A model generated the notes under the pieces. The model saw only the letters and a program-made list of their open reading frames with translations. It had not been told where the DNA came from and did no database searches. The position numbers were made by a program, and so were the translations under genes. Positions 8,672 through 16,760 of a stretch of DNA of 64,000 nucleotides are shown here, one piece after another; within the stretch, counting starts at the first letter, position 1, and each line of letters starts with the position of its first letter. The DNA is taken from assembly GCF_052180245.1 (NCBI RefSeq), contig NZ_CP197474.1, positions 1,426,001 through 1,490,000 on the forward strand. The letters run 5' to 3'. The DNA comes from Parapusillimonas sp013416435. GTDB lineage: Bacteria; Pseudomonadota; Gammaproteobacteria; Burkholderiales; Burkholderiaceae_B.

Positions 8672-9601
8672 ATGCTGACTAATCCACACAGTAAGACATC
8701 CGCCACGCTTACCCCTGGAGCGCGCCTGCGCAAGGCCCTCGACGACAATCCAATCCTGCCGATTGTCGGAACCATCAATGCCTATAGCGCGATCCTGGCT
8801 CAGCGCGCCGGGCATCAGGCCATTTATATCGCGGGCGGCGGCTTGGCCACCCACTCCTATGGTTTGCCGGATCTCGCGCTGACGACGATGACCGAAGTCC
8901 TGGTGGACGTGCGGCGTATTACCGATGCTTGCGACCTACCTTTGATGGTGGATGTCGATACAGGCTTTGGCGCCATGTTCAACATTGCTCGATTGGTGAA
9001 GGGGCTGATCAAGGATGGCGCGGCCGCCTTGCATATCGAAGACCAGGTTACGATGAAGCGCTGCGGCCATCGCCCGAACAAGGGCCTGGTGAGCACCCAG
9101 GAGATGCTCGACCGCATCAAGTCATGCGTTGATGCACGTAACGATCCAAGCTTCTTTATCGTGGCGCGCACCGATGCCCTGGCGACGGAGGGATTGCAAG
9201 CCAGTATCGACCGGGCGTGCGCCTATGCCGAGGCAGGCGCCGACATGATTTTTGCAGAGGCTTGTACCGAATTGGCTCAATACCAAGCGTTCGCGAAGGC
9301 CTTGAATCGACCGCACTCTTTGCTCGCGAACGTGACCGAATTTTCGCTTACCCCCAGTTTTTCTCAAGATGAACTGGTGCAGGCCGGCGTGTCGGCTGCG
9401 CTGTATCCGCTTTCGGCCGCCCGGGCAATGGCGCATGCCGCCACGAGCGTTTACGAGGCCATTTTGCGCGACAAGAGTCAAAAGAACGTACTGGACATCA
9501 TGCAGACCCGAGTCGAATTGTATGAGGCGCTGAACTATGACGCGTATGAGGCCAGGTACGACAAACTGTTCGCCGGCCAATCGGCCGCCGGGCAGCAATG
9601 A
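8672..9601 (+). CDS. prpB: PrpB-type 2-methylisocitrate lyase (isocitrate lyase/PEP mutase family)
   Basis: From ATG 8672 the 309-residue enzyme shows PrpB features along its length: GTINAYSAILAQRAGHQAIYIAGGG, MVDVDTGFG (metal-binding Asp), HIEDQ, the active-site motif KRCGHRPNK, ARTDALATEGL, and the C-terminal QTRVELYEALNYDAYE. PrpB splits 2-methylisocitrate into pyruvate and succinate. No prpC or prpD is present, however, and the gene lies in a Bug/amidohydrolase/dehydrogenase cluster, so a related lyase substrate (for example another 2-substituted dicarboxylate) is possible. An upstream in-frame ATG at 8639 is an alternative start, but it lies in the promoter region shared with the divergent regulator. 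Confidence 0.85.
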   Translation: MLTNPHSKTSATLTPGARLRKALDDNPILPIVGTINAYSAILAQRAGHQAIYIAGGGLATHSYGLPDLALTTMTEVLVDVRRITDACDLPLMVDVDTGFGAMFNIARLVKGLIKDGAAALHIEDQVTMKRCGHRPNKGLVSTQEMLDRIKSCVDARNDPSFFIVARTDALATEGLQASIDRACAYAEAGADMIFAEACTELAQYQAFAKALNRPHSLLANVTEFSLTPSFSQDELVQAGVSAALYPLSAARAMAHAATSVYEAILRDKSQKNVLDIMQTRVELYEALNYDAYEARYDKLFAGQSAAGQQ

Positions 9602-9626
9602 TCAAGGTTTCCATAAGGAGAGCATC

Positions 9627-10601
9627 ATGAAACTCAGTGTATCTTGTGTTCCCGTCAAAAGAGTCCTGATGGGGCTGGTGGTGTCGCTGTATGCGTGCGG
9701 CCTGCCGGCGCACGCCGAATCCCAGCCGGTCCGCATGGTCGTTCCTTTCTCGGCGGGCAGCTATACCGACACCGTGGCGCGCTTGATAGCGCCCGCCATG
9801 AGCGAACGGCTGGGGACCGGCATAATCGTCGAGAACCGTCCCGGCGCCAATGGGCTGGTCGGCGCGGATCATGTGGCCAAGGCAGCGCCCAACGGCATGA
9901 CGATACTCGTTGGCGGCGCAAGCGTTAATTCCATCAATCCCGGTTTGTACCGAACGCTGCCGTATGACCCGGTGAAAGACCTGCTGCCGGTCGCGCGCAT
10001 CGGGATACTGCCGTTCTTGCTGGTCGTTCACCCTGGGGTGCCGGCCAAAACGCTCGCGGAATTCATCGCCTACGCCAGAAGCAACCCGGGCAAGCTGGCA
10101 TATGCCACTCCCAATGCCGCCACCTTGGTCGGAATGGAGACTTTCAAGCGCAGCGCAGGGCTGGATATTCTGAGCGTTCCATACAAATCCAGCCCGCAGG
10201 CGATGGTCGATCTTGCCGGAAACCATGTGCAAGTGCTCATCGCTGACATTGCGACGGCAAAACCCCAAGTCGACGCGGGCAAGGCCCGGCTGCTCGCGGT
10301 CACCATGGACCGGCGCTCACCCTTGTTGCCGGATGTCCCGGCGATGAGCGAATCGGTCAAGGGTTTCAATTTGTCGGCCTGGACGGGATTGCTGGCGCCC
10401 GCGGGAACTCCTCCAGACGCGATTCAGCGTATTTCCGATGCGCTCATGGCGGCGCTGGAAACTCCGGATCTGCGTCAGCGCCTGAGCGAGATCGGCTTCG
10501 ATATTCAACCCTTGGGGCCGGCGGAGTTCGGACCCTACTTAAGGGCCGAGATCGCCGATTACAAACAACTGATCAAGGATGCGGGAATTGAACTTCAATA
10601 A
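9627..10601 (+). CDS. Bug/TctC-family periplasmic solute receptor
   Basis: The start is ATG 9627 with AAGGAG six bases upstream. The 324-residue product has a signal peptide ending near PAHA, then QPVRMVVPFSAGSYTDTVARLIA, ENRPGANGLVGAD, LPYDPVKDLLPVARI and the C-terminal FGPYLRAEIADYKQLIKDAGI. Bug proteins are binding proteins of tripartite tricarboxylate transporters, but many, like this one, have no membrane partner nearby. It lies 25 bases after the lyase gene in the same operon, which suggests it captures the acid degraded by the pathway. The ligand is unknown. Confidence 0.9.
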   Translation: MKLSVSCVPVKRVLMGLVVSLYACGLPAHAESQPVRMVVPFSAGSYTDTVARLIAPAMSERLGTGIIVENRPGANGLVGADHVAKAAPNGMTILVGGASVNSINPGLYRTLPYDPVKDLLPVARIGILPFLLVVHPGVPAKTLAEFIAYARSNPGKLAYATPNAATLVGMETFKRSAGLDILSVPYKSSPQAMVDLAGNHVQVLIADIATAKPQVDAGKARLLAVTMDRRSPLLPDVPAMSESVKGFNLSAWTGLLAPAGTPPDAIQRISDALMAALETPDLRQRLSEIGFDIQPLGPAEFGPYLRAEIADYKQLIKDAGIELQ

Positions 10602-11466
10602 TCAGATGCGAAGCGATCCGGCCGTGCCGGACGCGGGACGCTACGCGGTCGACAGCCATGTGCATGTCCTGGACGTCGAGCGCTTCCCACTGTCGAATCC
10701 GGAAGGCTATGCACCCCAGGCCAATGAATGCGGGACGGCTTACGAGCTTCGTACCACCCTGGACGCCCACGGATTCACGCATGCGCTGCTGGTGAATCCG
10801 TTCGCAGGCTATGCGACAGACAACCGGTGCATGCTGGATGCCATCGAGGGTTCCGCTGGGCGCTACAAGGGCGTGGCCCTGGTCGGGCATGATACGGACG
10901 ACGCCGCCTTTCAGCGGCTCACCGACGGCGGTGTCATCGGCGCCCGTTTCAATACCCTTTTCGCGGGGTCGACTTCGCTGCACGGAGCCGCCGGCGAGCG
11001 CTTGCTGCAGCGGATCAAGGCTCACGGCTGGTTCGCCCAGATCTACTACCATGATGACGGACTGGTCCGATTGCTCCCGATCCTGCACAAGGCGGGGGTG
11101 AGGATCGTGGTCGACCACTGCGGTTGTCCCGACCCATCGCTGGGCGTGGCCCAGCCGGGGTTCCAGGCGTTGCTCGAGCTCGGGCGCGGCGGCACGGCGC
11201 TGATAAAGCTGTCGGGCGCTTTCCGCTATTCGCGGCAATCATGGCCGTATCGCGACACGGAACCCTATATCGAGGCTCTCATCGACGCCTTCACGCTCGA
11301 ATGCTGTGTATGGGGATCCGACTGGCCTTTCGTGCGCGTGCCGAAGCGCATGGATTATGGTCCCGGAGCCAAGCTGCTGGAGCGCTGGCTGCCGGAGCAT
11401 GCTGACCGGCATAAGGTACTGTGGGAGACCCCCAGTCGCTGGTTCGGCTTCTCCGTTGACCAATGA
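10579..11466 (+). CDS. Amidohydrolase-family (PDC hydrolase-like) metal hydrolase
   Basis: This TIM-barrel protein of about 295 residues has the amidohydrolase_2 signature: DSHVHVLD at the first strand (two metal-ligand His), ALLVNPF, FNTLFAG, VVDHCGCPD and the terminal strand WGSDWPF with the catalytic Asp. The closest characterised relatives I recall are lactonases such as 2-pyrone-4,6-dicarboxylate hydrolase, so a lactone or ester ring-opening step is plausible. The ATG at 10579 overlaps the Bug gene by 23 bases. ATG 10606 is an equally good start, and neither has a strong ribosome binding site. It overlaps the next gene by ATGA, so it is part of the operon. The substrate is unknown. Confidence 0.82.
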   Translation: MRELNFNNQMRSDPAVPDAGRYAVDSHVHVLDVERFPLSNPEGYAPQANECGTAYELRTTLDAHGFTHALLVNPFAGYATDNRCMLDAIEGSAGRYKGVALVGHDTDDAAFQRLTDGGVIGARFNTLFAGSTSLHGAAGERLLQRIKAHGWFAQIYYHDDGLVRLLPILHKAGVRIVVDHCGCPDPSLGVAQPGFQALLELGRGGTALIKLSGAFRYSRQSWPYRDTEPYIEALIDAFTLECCVWGSDWPFVRVPKRMDYGPGAKLLERWLPEHADRHKVLWETPSRWFGFSVDQ

Positions 11467-12482
11467 GGGCCGACATGGATAACAATTCATCGAGCCGGGT
11501 CCGGCTGACGCCCGGCGAGGCTTGCGAGCTTTCGCGAAGCGCATTGCTGGGCCTGGGCTACACGGCCAGCGAAGCGCAAGTACTGGCGGACCATATGGTC
11601 GATGCGGCGCTATGCGGATACGAATACTCGGGCCTGCCCAAGATACTTAATCTTGCGGAGCAATTGCGCGGGCGTCCGGGCGCGTGCCCCATGCGTGTGC
11701 TGCACGAAACACCGGTGTCCACTCGTTTGCATGGCGGAGGGCATAACGGCATGCTCGTCCTGCATCACGCTACCCAGATCGCCATCGAGAAAGCGAGCGC
11801 TCATGGGTTTGCCATCGTGGGCGCCAGCCATACCTGGATGAGTGGCCGGGGAAGCTACTATGTCGAGATGCTCGCCAACGCGGGTCTCATCGGCATTCAT
11901 ACGGTCAGTTCCCGGCCTCAAGTGGCTCCTCCCGGCGCCACGCGCGCGGCGATCGGCACGAATCCCATTTCGTTCGGCTTTCCGACCGAGAACGCGCCTT
12001 TTGTGATCGATCTCGGCACTTCGGCGCTCATGTTCACCGACCTGGCGTTGCGCGCACGGCGCGGCGAGATGCTTCCCGAAGGCGTGGCGATCGATGCGGA
12101 GGGTGCGCCTACGCGGGATCCGATCCTGGCGAGCCTGGGAGCCGTGCTGCCATTCGGCGGCCATAAAGGCTTTGCCCTCGGCCTGGCGATGCAGGCCTTG
12201 GGTGTGCTTGCCGGGTCGGGCGATGACCATGAAGAGCATGCGGGATATCTGCTCATGGCCATCAAGCCCGACCTCTTGTTGCCGCTCGAAGAATATCGCC
12301 GTTCGCTGAGCGATTCATTGGCTCGGATCAAAGCCGTTCCCATGCAGCCAGGCGTCCACGAAATACGCCTGCCTTCAGAGCGCTCCCGGCAAGAGCGCGA
12401 AAGGAATACCGAGGCGGGCATCGTCATCGACGAGGCCGTGATGATCGCCTTGCGGAATTTGGCCCAAGGTTCAGGTGGTTAG
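11463..12482 (+). CDS. Malate/L-lactate dehydrogenase family (Ldh2/YlbC type) oxidoreductase
   Basis: The 339-residue protein belongs to the NAD(P)-dependent LDH2/MDH2 family. It shows GYTASEAQVLADHMVDAALCGYEYSGL, the characteristic VGASHTWMSGRGSYYVEMLANAGLIG, PPGATRAAIGTNPISFGFP and LPFGGHKGFALGLAMQAL. Members reduce or oxidise 2-hydroxyacids such as malate, sulfolactate or ureidoglycolate. The length is a little short of the usual 350 but no motif is missing. ATG 11463 overlaps the previous stop. ATG 11475, preceded by GAGG, may be the true start. Within the cluster it probably converts a hydroxy acid to a keto acid that the lyase or another enzyme then handles. Confidence 0.85.
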   Translation: MRADMDNNSSSRVRLTPGEACELSRSALLGLGYTASEAQVLADHMVDAALCGYEYSGLPKILNLAEQLRGRPGACPMRVLHETPVSTRLHGGGHNGMLVLHHATQIAIEKASAHGFAIVGASHTWMSGRGSYYVEMLANAGLIGIHTVSSRPQVAPPGATRAAIGTNPISFGFPTENAPFVIDLGTSALMFTDLALRARRGEMLPEGVAIDAEGAPTRDPILASLGAVLPFGGHKGFALGLAMQALGVLAGSGDDHEEHAGYLLMAIKPDLLLPLEEYRRSLSDSLARIKAVPMQPGVHEIRLPSERSRQERERNTEAGIVIDEAVMIALRNLAQGSGG

Positions 12483-12515
12483 GTACAGCGGGAAAGATCA
12501 AGATGGAGACAACTC

Positions 12516-13505
12516 ATGTTTTACACGATAAATAATCGAGCGCTTGGCACCGCGCTTTTGTTCGGCGCGTTGGTATTCTCCGATGTCGGAAAGCACGCGC
12601 ACGCTGCAGGGGGATTCCCCTCGCAGCCAGTGCGCATCGTTTCATGTTGCGCCGGCACGGTTGACGGACTCGCGCGCGTGCTGGGCGAGCATATGGCCGC
12701 GGCGACGGGGCAGCCGTTCATCGTTGAAACCAGGCCCGGGGCTGCCGGGATGATCGCCGCGGCGCATGTCATGAAGGAGAAGCCCGATGGCTACACCCTG
12801 CTGTTTGGCACCGGGCAGCAAGGCGCGAACGAGTTTCTGTACAAAGAGGTGCCGTACAACTACCGGACGGACTTCACACCGCTCACCGGAATCGTCAAGA
12901 ATCCGACAGGCGTGTTTGTCAATGTTTCCTCGCCCTACAAGTCGCTTGCCGATCTTATCGCGGATGCCAAGGCGAATCCCGGCAAGCTGACGTCCGGATG
13001 GGGCAGCACCACCTCGCGCATCGGTTCGGAACTGTTCAAGCAGTTGGCCGAGGTCGACATCTTGACGGTGGGGTACAAGTCGAATCCGCAAGCCACCATG
13101 GATCTGATCGGCGGCCGTATCACCATGACCATCGGAGACGTGCCCACCAACCTGCCGCATGTCGCCGCGGGCAAACTGCGCGCCCTGGCCGTCACCTCCA
13201 CGGAGCGCCTGGAGCAAGCGCCGGGGCTTCCCACTTTGGAGGAGTCCGGCTTGAACGGCTATGACAATTTCGGCTCCTGGATTGCGGCTTGGGCGCCGGC
13301 AAACACTCCGCGGTCCGTCGTTGACAAGCTCAATGGCTTGTTGCGGGACGCATTGGGATCGGACAAAGCCAGGGAATACTTCAAAAGCACCGGCATGATC
13401 GCGTTTCCGACGTCGCCGGAAGAGCTGGATGCATTTCAGGTATCGGAACACGACCGCTGGGGCGAAATCATCGCGGCGGCGGGCATGGGCAAGGACACGC
13501 AATGA
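12516..13505 (+). CDS. Second Bug/TctC-family periplasmic receptor of the cluster
   Basis: The 329-residue product carries a signal peptide (cleavage near KHAHA), then FPSQPVRIVSCCAGTVDGLARVLG, VETRPGAAGMIAA, DGYTLLFGTG and VPYNYRTDFTPLTGI. The usual PFxPGG loop is replaced by SCCAGTVDG, a divergence at a ligand-contacting position that suggests a different ligand from the first receptor at 9627-10601. GGAG precedes ATG 12516. It overlaps the following gene by ATGA. Having two distinct receptors in one operon suggests uptake of two related acids or of both substrate and intermediate. Confidence 0.9.
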   Translation: MFYTINNRALGTALLFGALVFSDVGKHAHAAGGFPSQPVRIVSCCAGTVDGLARVLGEHMAAATGQPFIVETRPGAAGMIAAAHVMKEKPDGYTLLFGTGQQGANEFLYKEVPYNYRTDFTPLTGIVKNPTGVFVNVSSPYKSLADLIADAKANPGKLTSGWGSTTSRIGSELFKQLAEVDILTVGYKSNPQATMDLIGGRITMTIGDVPTNLPHVAAGKLRALAVTSTERLEQAPGLPTLEESGLNGYDNFGSWIAAWAPANTPRSVVDKLNGLLRDALGSDKAREYFKSTGMIAFPTSPEELDAFQVSEHDRWGEIIAAAGMGKDTQ

Positions 13506-14209
13506 CAATGGAAACTAAAGGCCTGTTGACCTTATGGCTGCATTTGGAACCCGCCTACGAAGAGGCCATGGATGCTTGGTACAACTATGAGCATACCGAC
13601 GTGGTGCTGGGCGTGCCGGGCGTTCTGGGGTCCCGCCGCTTCAAATCCACGGAGCCATACACGCCCAACCAGTTGCGTTATCTCGTGTTCTACGAAATGG
13701 CCGACGAGCGCGTCCAGGAGAGTGCGCCCTTCCAGGCGATCGTCGATGCGCCCACGCCATGGTCGCGATACTTGAGAACGCTGTATCAGATGCGGCGCAG
13801 AACGAACTACAAGCTGCTATGGAGCCGCGAAACGCTGCCCGTCGAGCGTGAGGCCGCCTTGCTGCTGGTGCGATCGAGTTGCGACGATTCCGCGCCGGAG
13901 CACGACGCCGGTCTCGCAGCGTTGCTGGTTGATTTTCTAGAGCAGCCGTATGCTCGCGCGGGGCAGCTTTATCAAGCGGTGCCCAATCGCTTTGGTATCG
14001 CCGACGGCGCTCATGCGGAGCCGCGGCGCGAGTCCCTGGAGCTCTATAGCTTTGATCGATACGATCCCGATATCGTGAATCACTGGATAGACCAGAGGCG
14101 ACGCAGGATTGCGAAGATGCCGGCGATGTTGAATGAGCTGTCCGCCGATACGTTTGTCCCGACGATCGTGCCGCGCCGAAAGGCATCCTCACCCGAGCAA
14201 GCGGCCTGA
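13502..14209 (+). CDS. Uncharacterised protein, dimeric alpha/beta-barrel (EthD-like) candidate
   Basis: This soluble protein of 235 residues starts within the previous stop codon (ATGA). The first half contains WYNYEHTDVVLGVPGVLGSRRF and LRYLVFYEMADE, which resembles the WYNTEHxxERLAVPG pattern of EthD/DUF4286-like dimeric barrels. The second half appears to be a degenerate duplicate (SLELYSFDRYDPDIVNHWIDQRR). Proteins of this kind occur with aromatic or acid degradation genes, where their role is unclear. As last gene of the catabolic operon it may be an accessory or an unrecognised enzyme. The family assignment is tentative. Confidence 0.6.
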   Translation: MTMETKGLLTLWLHLEPAYEEAMDAWYNYEHTDVVLGVPGVLGSRRFKSTEPYTPNQLRYLVFYEMADERVQESAPFQAIVDAPTPWSRYLRTLYQMRRRTNYKLLWSRETLPVEREAALLLVRSSCDDSAPEHDAGLAALLVDFLEQPYARAGQLYQAVPNRFGIADGAHAEPRRESLELYSFDRYDPDIVNHWIDQRRRRIAKMPAMLNELSADTFVPTIVPRRKASSPEQAA

Positions 14210-14249
14210 TTGGCGTATAAAATCGGGGCTTTGGCGCGGTGTCCCTTTT

Positions 14250-14279
14250 GGGGTCAGACCCCATACGGGGTCTGACCCC
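14250..14279. repeat. Palindromic GGGGTCAGACCCC repeat, copy 1
   Basis: Two arms, GGGGTCAGACCCC and GGGGTCTGACCCC, are separated by ATAC. Each arm is itself nearly palindromic, so the element can fold as one long hairpin or two small ones. It sits 40 bases after the catabolic operon and before lysE. The 9 bases before it (GTCCCTTTT) are repeated before copy 2. Confidence 0.95.
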
Positions 14280-14324
14280 CTACGATGAGAAAGCACGAGC
14301 AACACTCCAAACACCACGAACCAT

Positions 14325-14948
14325 ATGGAATATCTATCGCAACTACTGGCCCTTGCCGGCATCATCCTGTTTGCCTGCGCAAGTCCAGGTCCGGACTTCG
14401 TGGCGGTCACATCGGTTGCCTTGAACGACCGGCGATCCGGCGTTTTAGTAGGGCTGGGCATTACCAGTGCCGTAATCATATGGGCCACCCTGGCCATCCT
14501 GGGCGTCGGACTGCTTATCAAGGAATTGTTCTGGCTGTACGAGCTTATCAGCATGGCGGGTGCGGCATACCTGGCCTATCTGGGGTTGCGGATGCTGATT
14601 GGGGCGTTCAAAAGTGGAAAAGGGCAGCCACATATCACTCAAGCATCTGGAATGGGCACTGGACAGGCGTGGCGGCGGGGATTTCTAGTTGGCATCACGA
14701 ACCCCAAGACAGCGACTTTCTTCGCCACGCTTTTCGTTTCCTTGCTGCCGGTTGGAGCCCCATCCTGGGTATATGTCGCCGTTGTTGCTTTGGTGGGCGG
14801 CATTACGGGTATCTGGCTATGTCTGCTTGCGTCGTTCTTTTCCGTCGCCCGTGTGCGGTCGGTTTATGCCCGTGTTCGCCGTCCCATCGATGCGCTGATG
14901 GGGGCGGCACTGGTTGCGCTCGGCCTACGGATTGCCGGCAGCCGGTAG
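14325..14948 (+). CDS. LysE/RhtB-family amino-acid exporter
   Basis: The 207-residue product has the family hallmark CASPGPDFVAVTSVALNDRRSG near the N-terminus and five to six hydrophobic segments (LLALAGIILFACA, VLVGLGITSAVIIWATLAIL, LISMAGAAYLAYLGLRML, TATFFATLFVSLLPV, WVYVAVVALVGGITGIWLCLL). LysE/RhtB proteins export amino acids such as lysine, homoserine or threonine by proton exchange. The specificity cannot be told from sequence. The gene stands alone, with a palindromic repeat on each side and a truncated hydrolase downstream, so it may have arrived by recombination between repeats. Confidence 0.9.
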   Translation: MEYLSQLLALAGIILFACASPGPDFVAVTSVALNDRRSGVLVGLGITSAVIIWATLAILGVGLLIKELFWLYELISMAGAAYLAYLGLRMLIGAFKSGKGQPHITQASGMGTGQAWRRGFLVGITNPKTATFFATLFVSLLPVGAPSWVYVAVVALVGGITGIWLCLLASFFSVARVRSVYARVRRPIDALMGAALVALGLRIAGSR

Positions 14949-14972
14949 GTGCCGTCATGGGGCGTCCCTTTT

Positions 14973-15002
14973 GGGGTCAGACCCCGTACGGGGTCTGACC
15001 CC
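14973..15002. repeat. Palindromic GGGGTCAGACCCC repeat, copy 2
   Basis: This copy is identical to copy 1 except for one central base (GTAC in place of ATAC), and it also shares the preceding GTCCCTTTT. It lies 24 bases after lysE and abuts a truncated hydrolase gene. Confidence 0.95.
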
Positions 15003-15338
15003 GGGCTCTGCCGTAAGGATAAAGCGCACCGCAGGCCAACGGGCTTGCCTGACGCCGATGCGCTGCATGACAAAGTAGTCGAGGTCCTGAAGGCGGCGCG
15101 CAGTTTTCACTTGCCTTATCGGGCTGCGCTCGGCCACGATAAACGCGCCAGATTGCCTTTGGTGTCGGTACCGACCTTGCTGACGTGCGCTGCCGACGAC
15201 ATGCTTTACCAGTATCTGGATGCGGTCCATGCATTGATGCCGGATGCCCGTTGCGCCACACACCATGGCACCGGCACACCGGAAGCCCTTGCCAGGACTG
15301 TCGCGCTATTCGAACAGCATTTCACTGCATCGGCCTAG
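15003..15338 (+). pseudogene. C-terminal remnant of an alpha/beta hydrolase
   Basis: About 100 codons encode the end of an alpha/beta hydrolase: LPDADALHDKVVEVLKAA, ARLPLVSVPTLLTCAADDMLYQYLDAV (the acid-residue loop, Asp following the strand) and the C-terminal helix ARTVALFEQHF. The nucleophile elbow (GxSxG) and oxyanion hole are missing because homology begins right after repeat copy 2. There is no plausible start or ribosome binding site at the new 5' end; the frame reads backward into the repeat. It is best explained as a gene cut when the repeat or lysE segment arrived. Confidence 0.7.
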
Positions 15339-15447
15339 GCTTCGGTTGGCTCAGCAGGCATGCAACTTGCATGCCGTCCCTCCATGATGGCGACGGCCCC
15401 GGTCTTCCGGGTTGCCGTCTTTTGTCTCTCGACCCTCTGGAGTGATA

Positions 15448-16182
15448 ATGGACGCTTACGATTACGAAAGCCTTGCTGGACGCGTGGTGCTGGTGACGGG
15501 AGGAGGCAGCGGGCTGGGCGCCGCCGTCTGCAGCACGCTGGCGCATGACGGAGCCCACGTGGCGGTGGTCGATATCAACGAAGTCTCCGCACATGCGGTG
15601 GCCGATGAAATCAGCCAGGCCGGAGGCACGGCACAAGCGTTCACGATGGATGTCGGCGACGAGCAAGCCATCATCGACAGCCTGGAGAATGTCGTCGAGC
15701 GGTTCGGCCGTCTCGATGCCATCATCAACAATGCGGGCGTCGATGTCACGATAGGCATACGCGAAATGAAGTCGGAGGACTGGCACCGCGTCATGGCGAC
15801 CAATCTTACCGGACCATTCTTATTGACCAAGCACGGCCTCTCCCACTTGGCGCCGGGCGGACATGTCGTCAACATCGCTTCCACGGCGGCGCGTCGCGCC
15901 TGGCCGAATGCAAGCGCCTATCATGCGAGCAAATGGGGTTTGATGGGGCTCACGCATGCCCTGCATGCCGAATTGCGTGGCGTCGGCATCAAGGTGTCGG
16001 CCGTCATCGCGGGGGGAATGCGCACGCCTTTTCTGCTTGACCGGTTTCCCGATATCGACGTGGAGTTGCTGCAGGACCCGCATAATGTCGCCAGGGCGGT
16101 GAAGTTCGTGTTGACGCAACCTCCACAAACGGTCATACCGGAGGTCATGGTGCTGCCCATGAAGGAAACATCATGGCCTTGA
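15448..16182 (+). CDS. Short-chain dehydrogenase/reductase (glycan cluster)
   Basis: From ATG 15448 (CTGGAG upstream) the 244-residue protein has the classical SDR motifs: TGGGSGLG for the dinucleotide, NNAG, Ser in IASTAARRA, and YHASK with the catalytic Tyr and Lys. The C-terminus is slightly variable (VIPEVMVLPMKETSWP). It overlaps the phosphatase gene by 10 bases and opens a run of overlapping glycan genes, so it probably acts on a nucleotide-sugar or sugar intermediate, as an epimerase or reductase. SDR substrates cannot be predicted from sequence, so this is inference from context. Confidence 0.85.
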   Translation: MDAYDYESLAGRVVLVTGGGSGLGAAVCSTLAHDGAHVAVVDINEVSAHAVADEISQAGGTAQAFTMDVGDEQAIIDSLENVVERFGRLDAIINNAGVDVTIGIREMKSEDWHRVMATNLTGPFLLTKHGLSHLAPGGHVVNIASTAARRAWPNASAYHASKWGLMGLTHALHAELRGVGIKVSAVIAGGMRTPFLLDRFPDIDVELLQDPHNVARAVKFVLTQPPQTVIPEVMVLPMKETSWP

Positions 16183-16760
16183 CACCGGCCGTGTTCCTGG
16201 ACAAAGACGGGACCGTGCTGCAGGATGTTCCTTATAACGTGGATCCGGCGCGCATGGCGTTTGCGCCGGGTGCGCGCCAAGGAGTGGCTCGCCTGGCCAC
16301 GCTGGGGCTGCCGCTGATCATCATTACGAACCAACCCGGCATTGCGCGGGGCATGTTCGGTCTGGAAGCGCTGCAGGCAGTGCGGCAACGGCTTGCCTCT
16401 ATGTTCGAGGAAGAGGGAGCAGCGCTTGCCGGCTTTTATTATTGCCCTCATCTTCCACAGGCTTTCTTGCCCGCCCATGCCGTTCCGTGCGTCTGCCGCA
16501 AACCTGCGCCAGGCCTGCTGTTGGCCGCAGCCAAGGAGCACGGCATCGATCTGGGCCGCTCGTGGTTCGTGGGCGATATCCTGGACGATATCGAAGCCGG
16601 GCGCCGTGCCGGATGCCGTACCGTGCTGATCGACAACGGCAATGAAACGGAGTGGAAGGCGGGCGAGTGGCGGGTTCCGCATCACAGGGTGCCGGACTTG
16701 GCGGCGGCAAGCCGCATTGTGGCGGACTCGTTTGAGTGTGCCGAGGGAGCCCACGCATGA
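16173..16760 (+). CDS. gmhB: HAD-family D-glycero-D-manno-heptose 1,7-bisphosphate phosphatase-like
   Basis: The 195-residue HAD enzyme shows FLDKDGTV (nucleophile Asp and acid Asp), IIITNQPGIARG, the zinc-loop Cys/His set CPH...CVCRKP typical of the GmhB subfamily, and WFVGDILDDIEAGRRAGC. GmhB removes the 7-phosphate (strictly, the phosphate at C7) during ADP-heptose synthesis for LPS core. The next gene is a heptosyltransferase-like GT9, which supports a heptose or related sugar route. A genome normally has another gmhB elsewhere, so this may be a pathway-specific paralogue. It overlaps both neighbours by a few bases. Confidence 0.85.
   Translation: MALTPAVFLDKDGTVLQDVPYNVDPARMAFAPGARQGVARLATLGLPLIIITNQPGIARGMFGLEALQAVRQRLASMFEEEGAALAGFYYCPHLPQAFLPAHAVPCVCRKPAPGLLLAAAKEHGIDLGRSWFVGDILDDIEAGRRAGCRTVLIDNGNETEWKAGEWRVPHHRVPDLAAASRIVADSFECAEGAHA

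Noticed and set aside
8672..9601. Full methylcitrate (prp) operon
   Set aside because: prpC, prpD and acnM are absent; the PrpR fragment at 1-416 is broken and 8 kb away.
9627..13505. Complete tripartite tricarboxylate transporter
   Set aside because: Only the periplasmic Bug receptors are present; no TctA or TctB membrane genes are in the window.
14250..15002. lysE plus flanking repeats as a composite transposon
   Set aside because: No transposase, no target-site duplication seen, and the same repeat occurs singly elsewhere; the flanks are in direct orientation but the unit is palindromic, so orientation means little.
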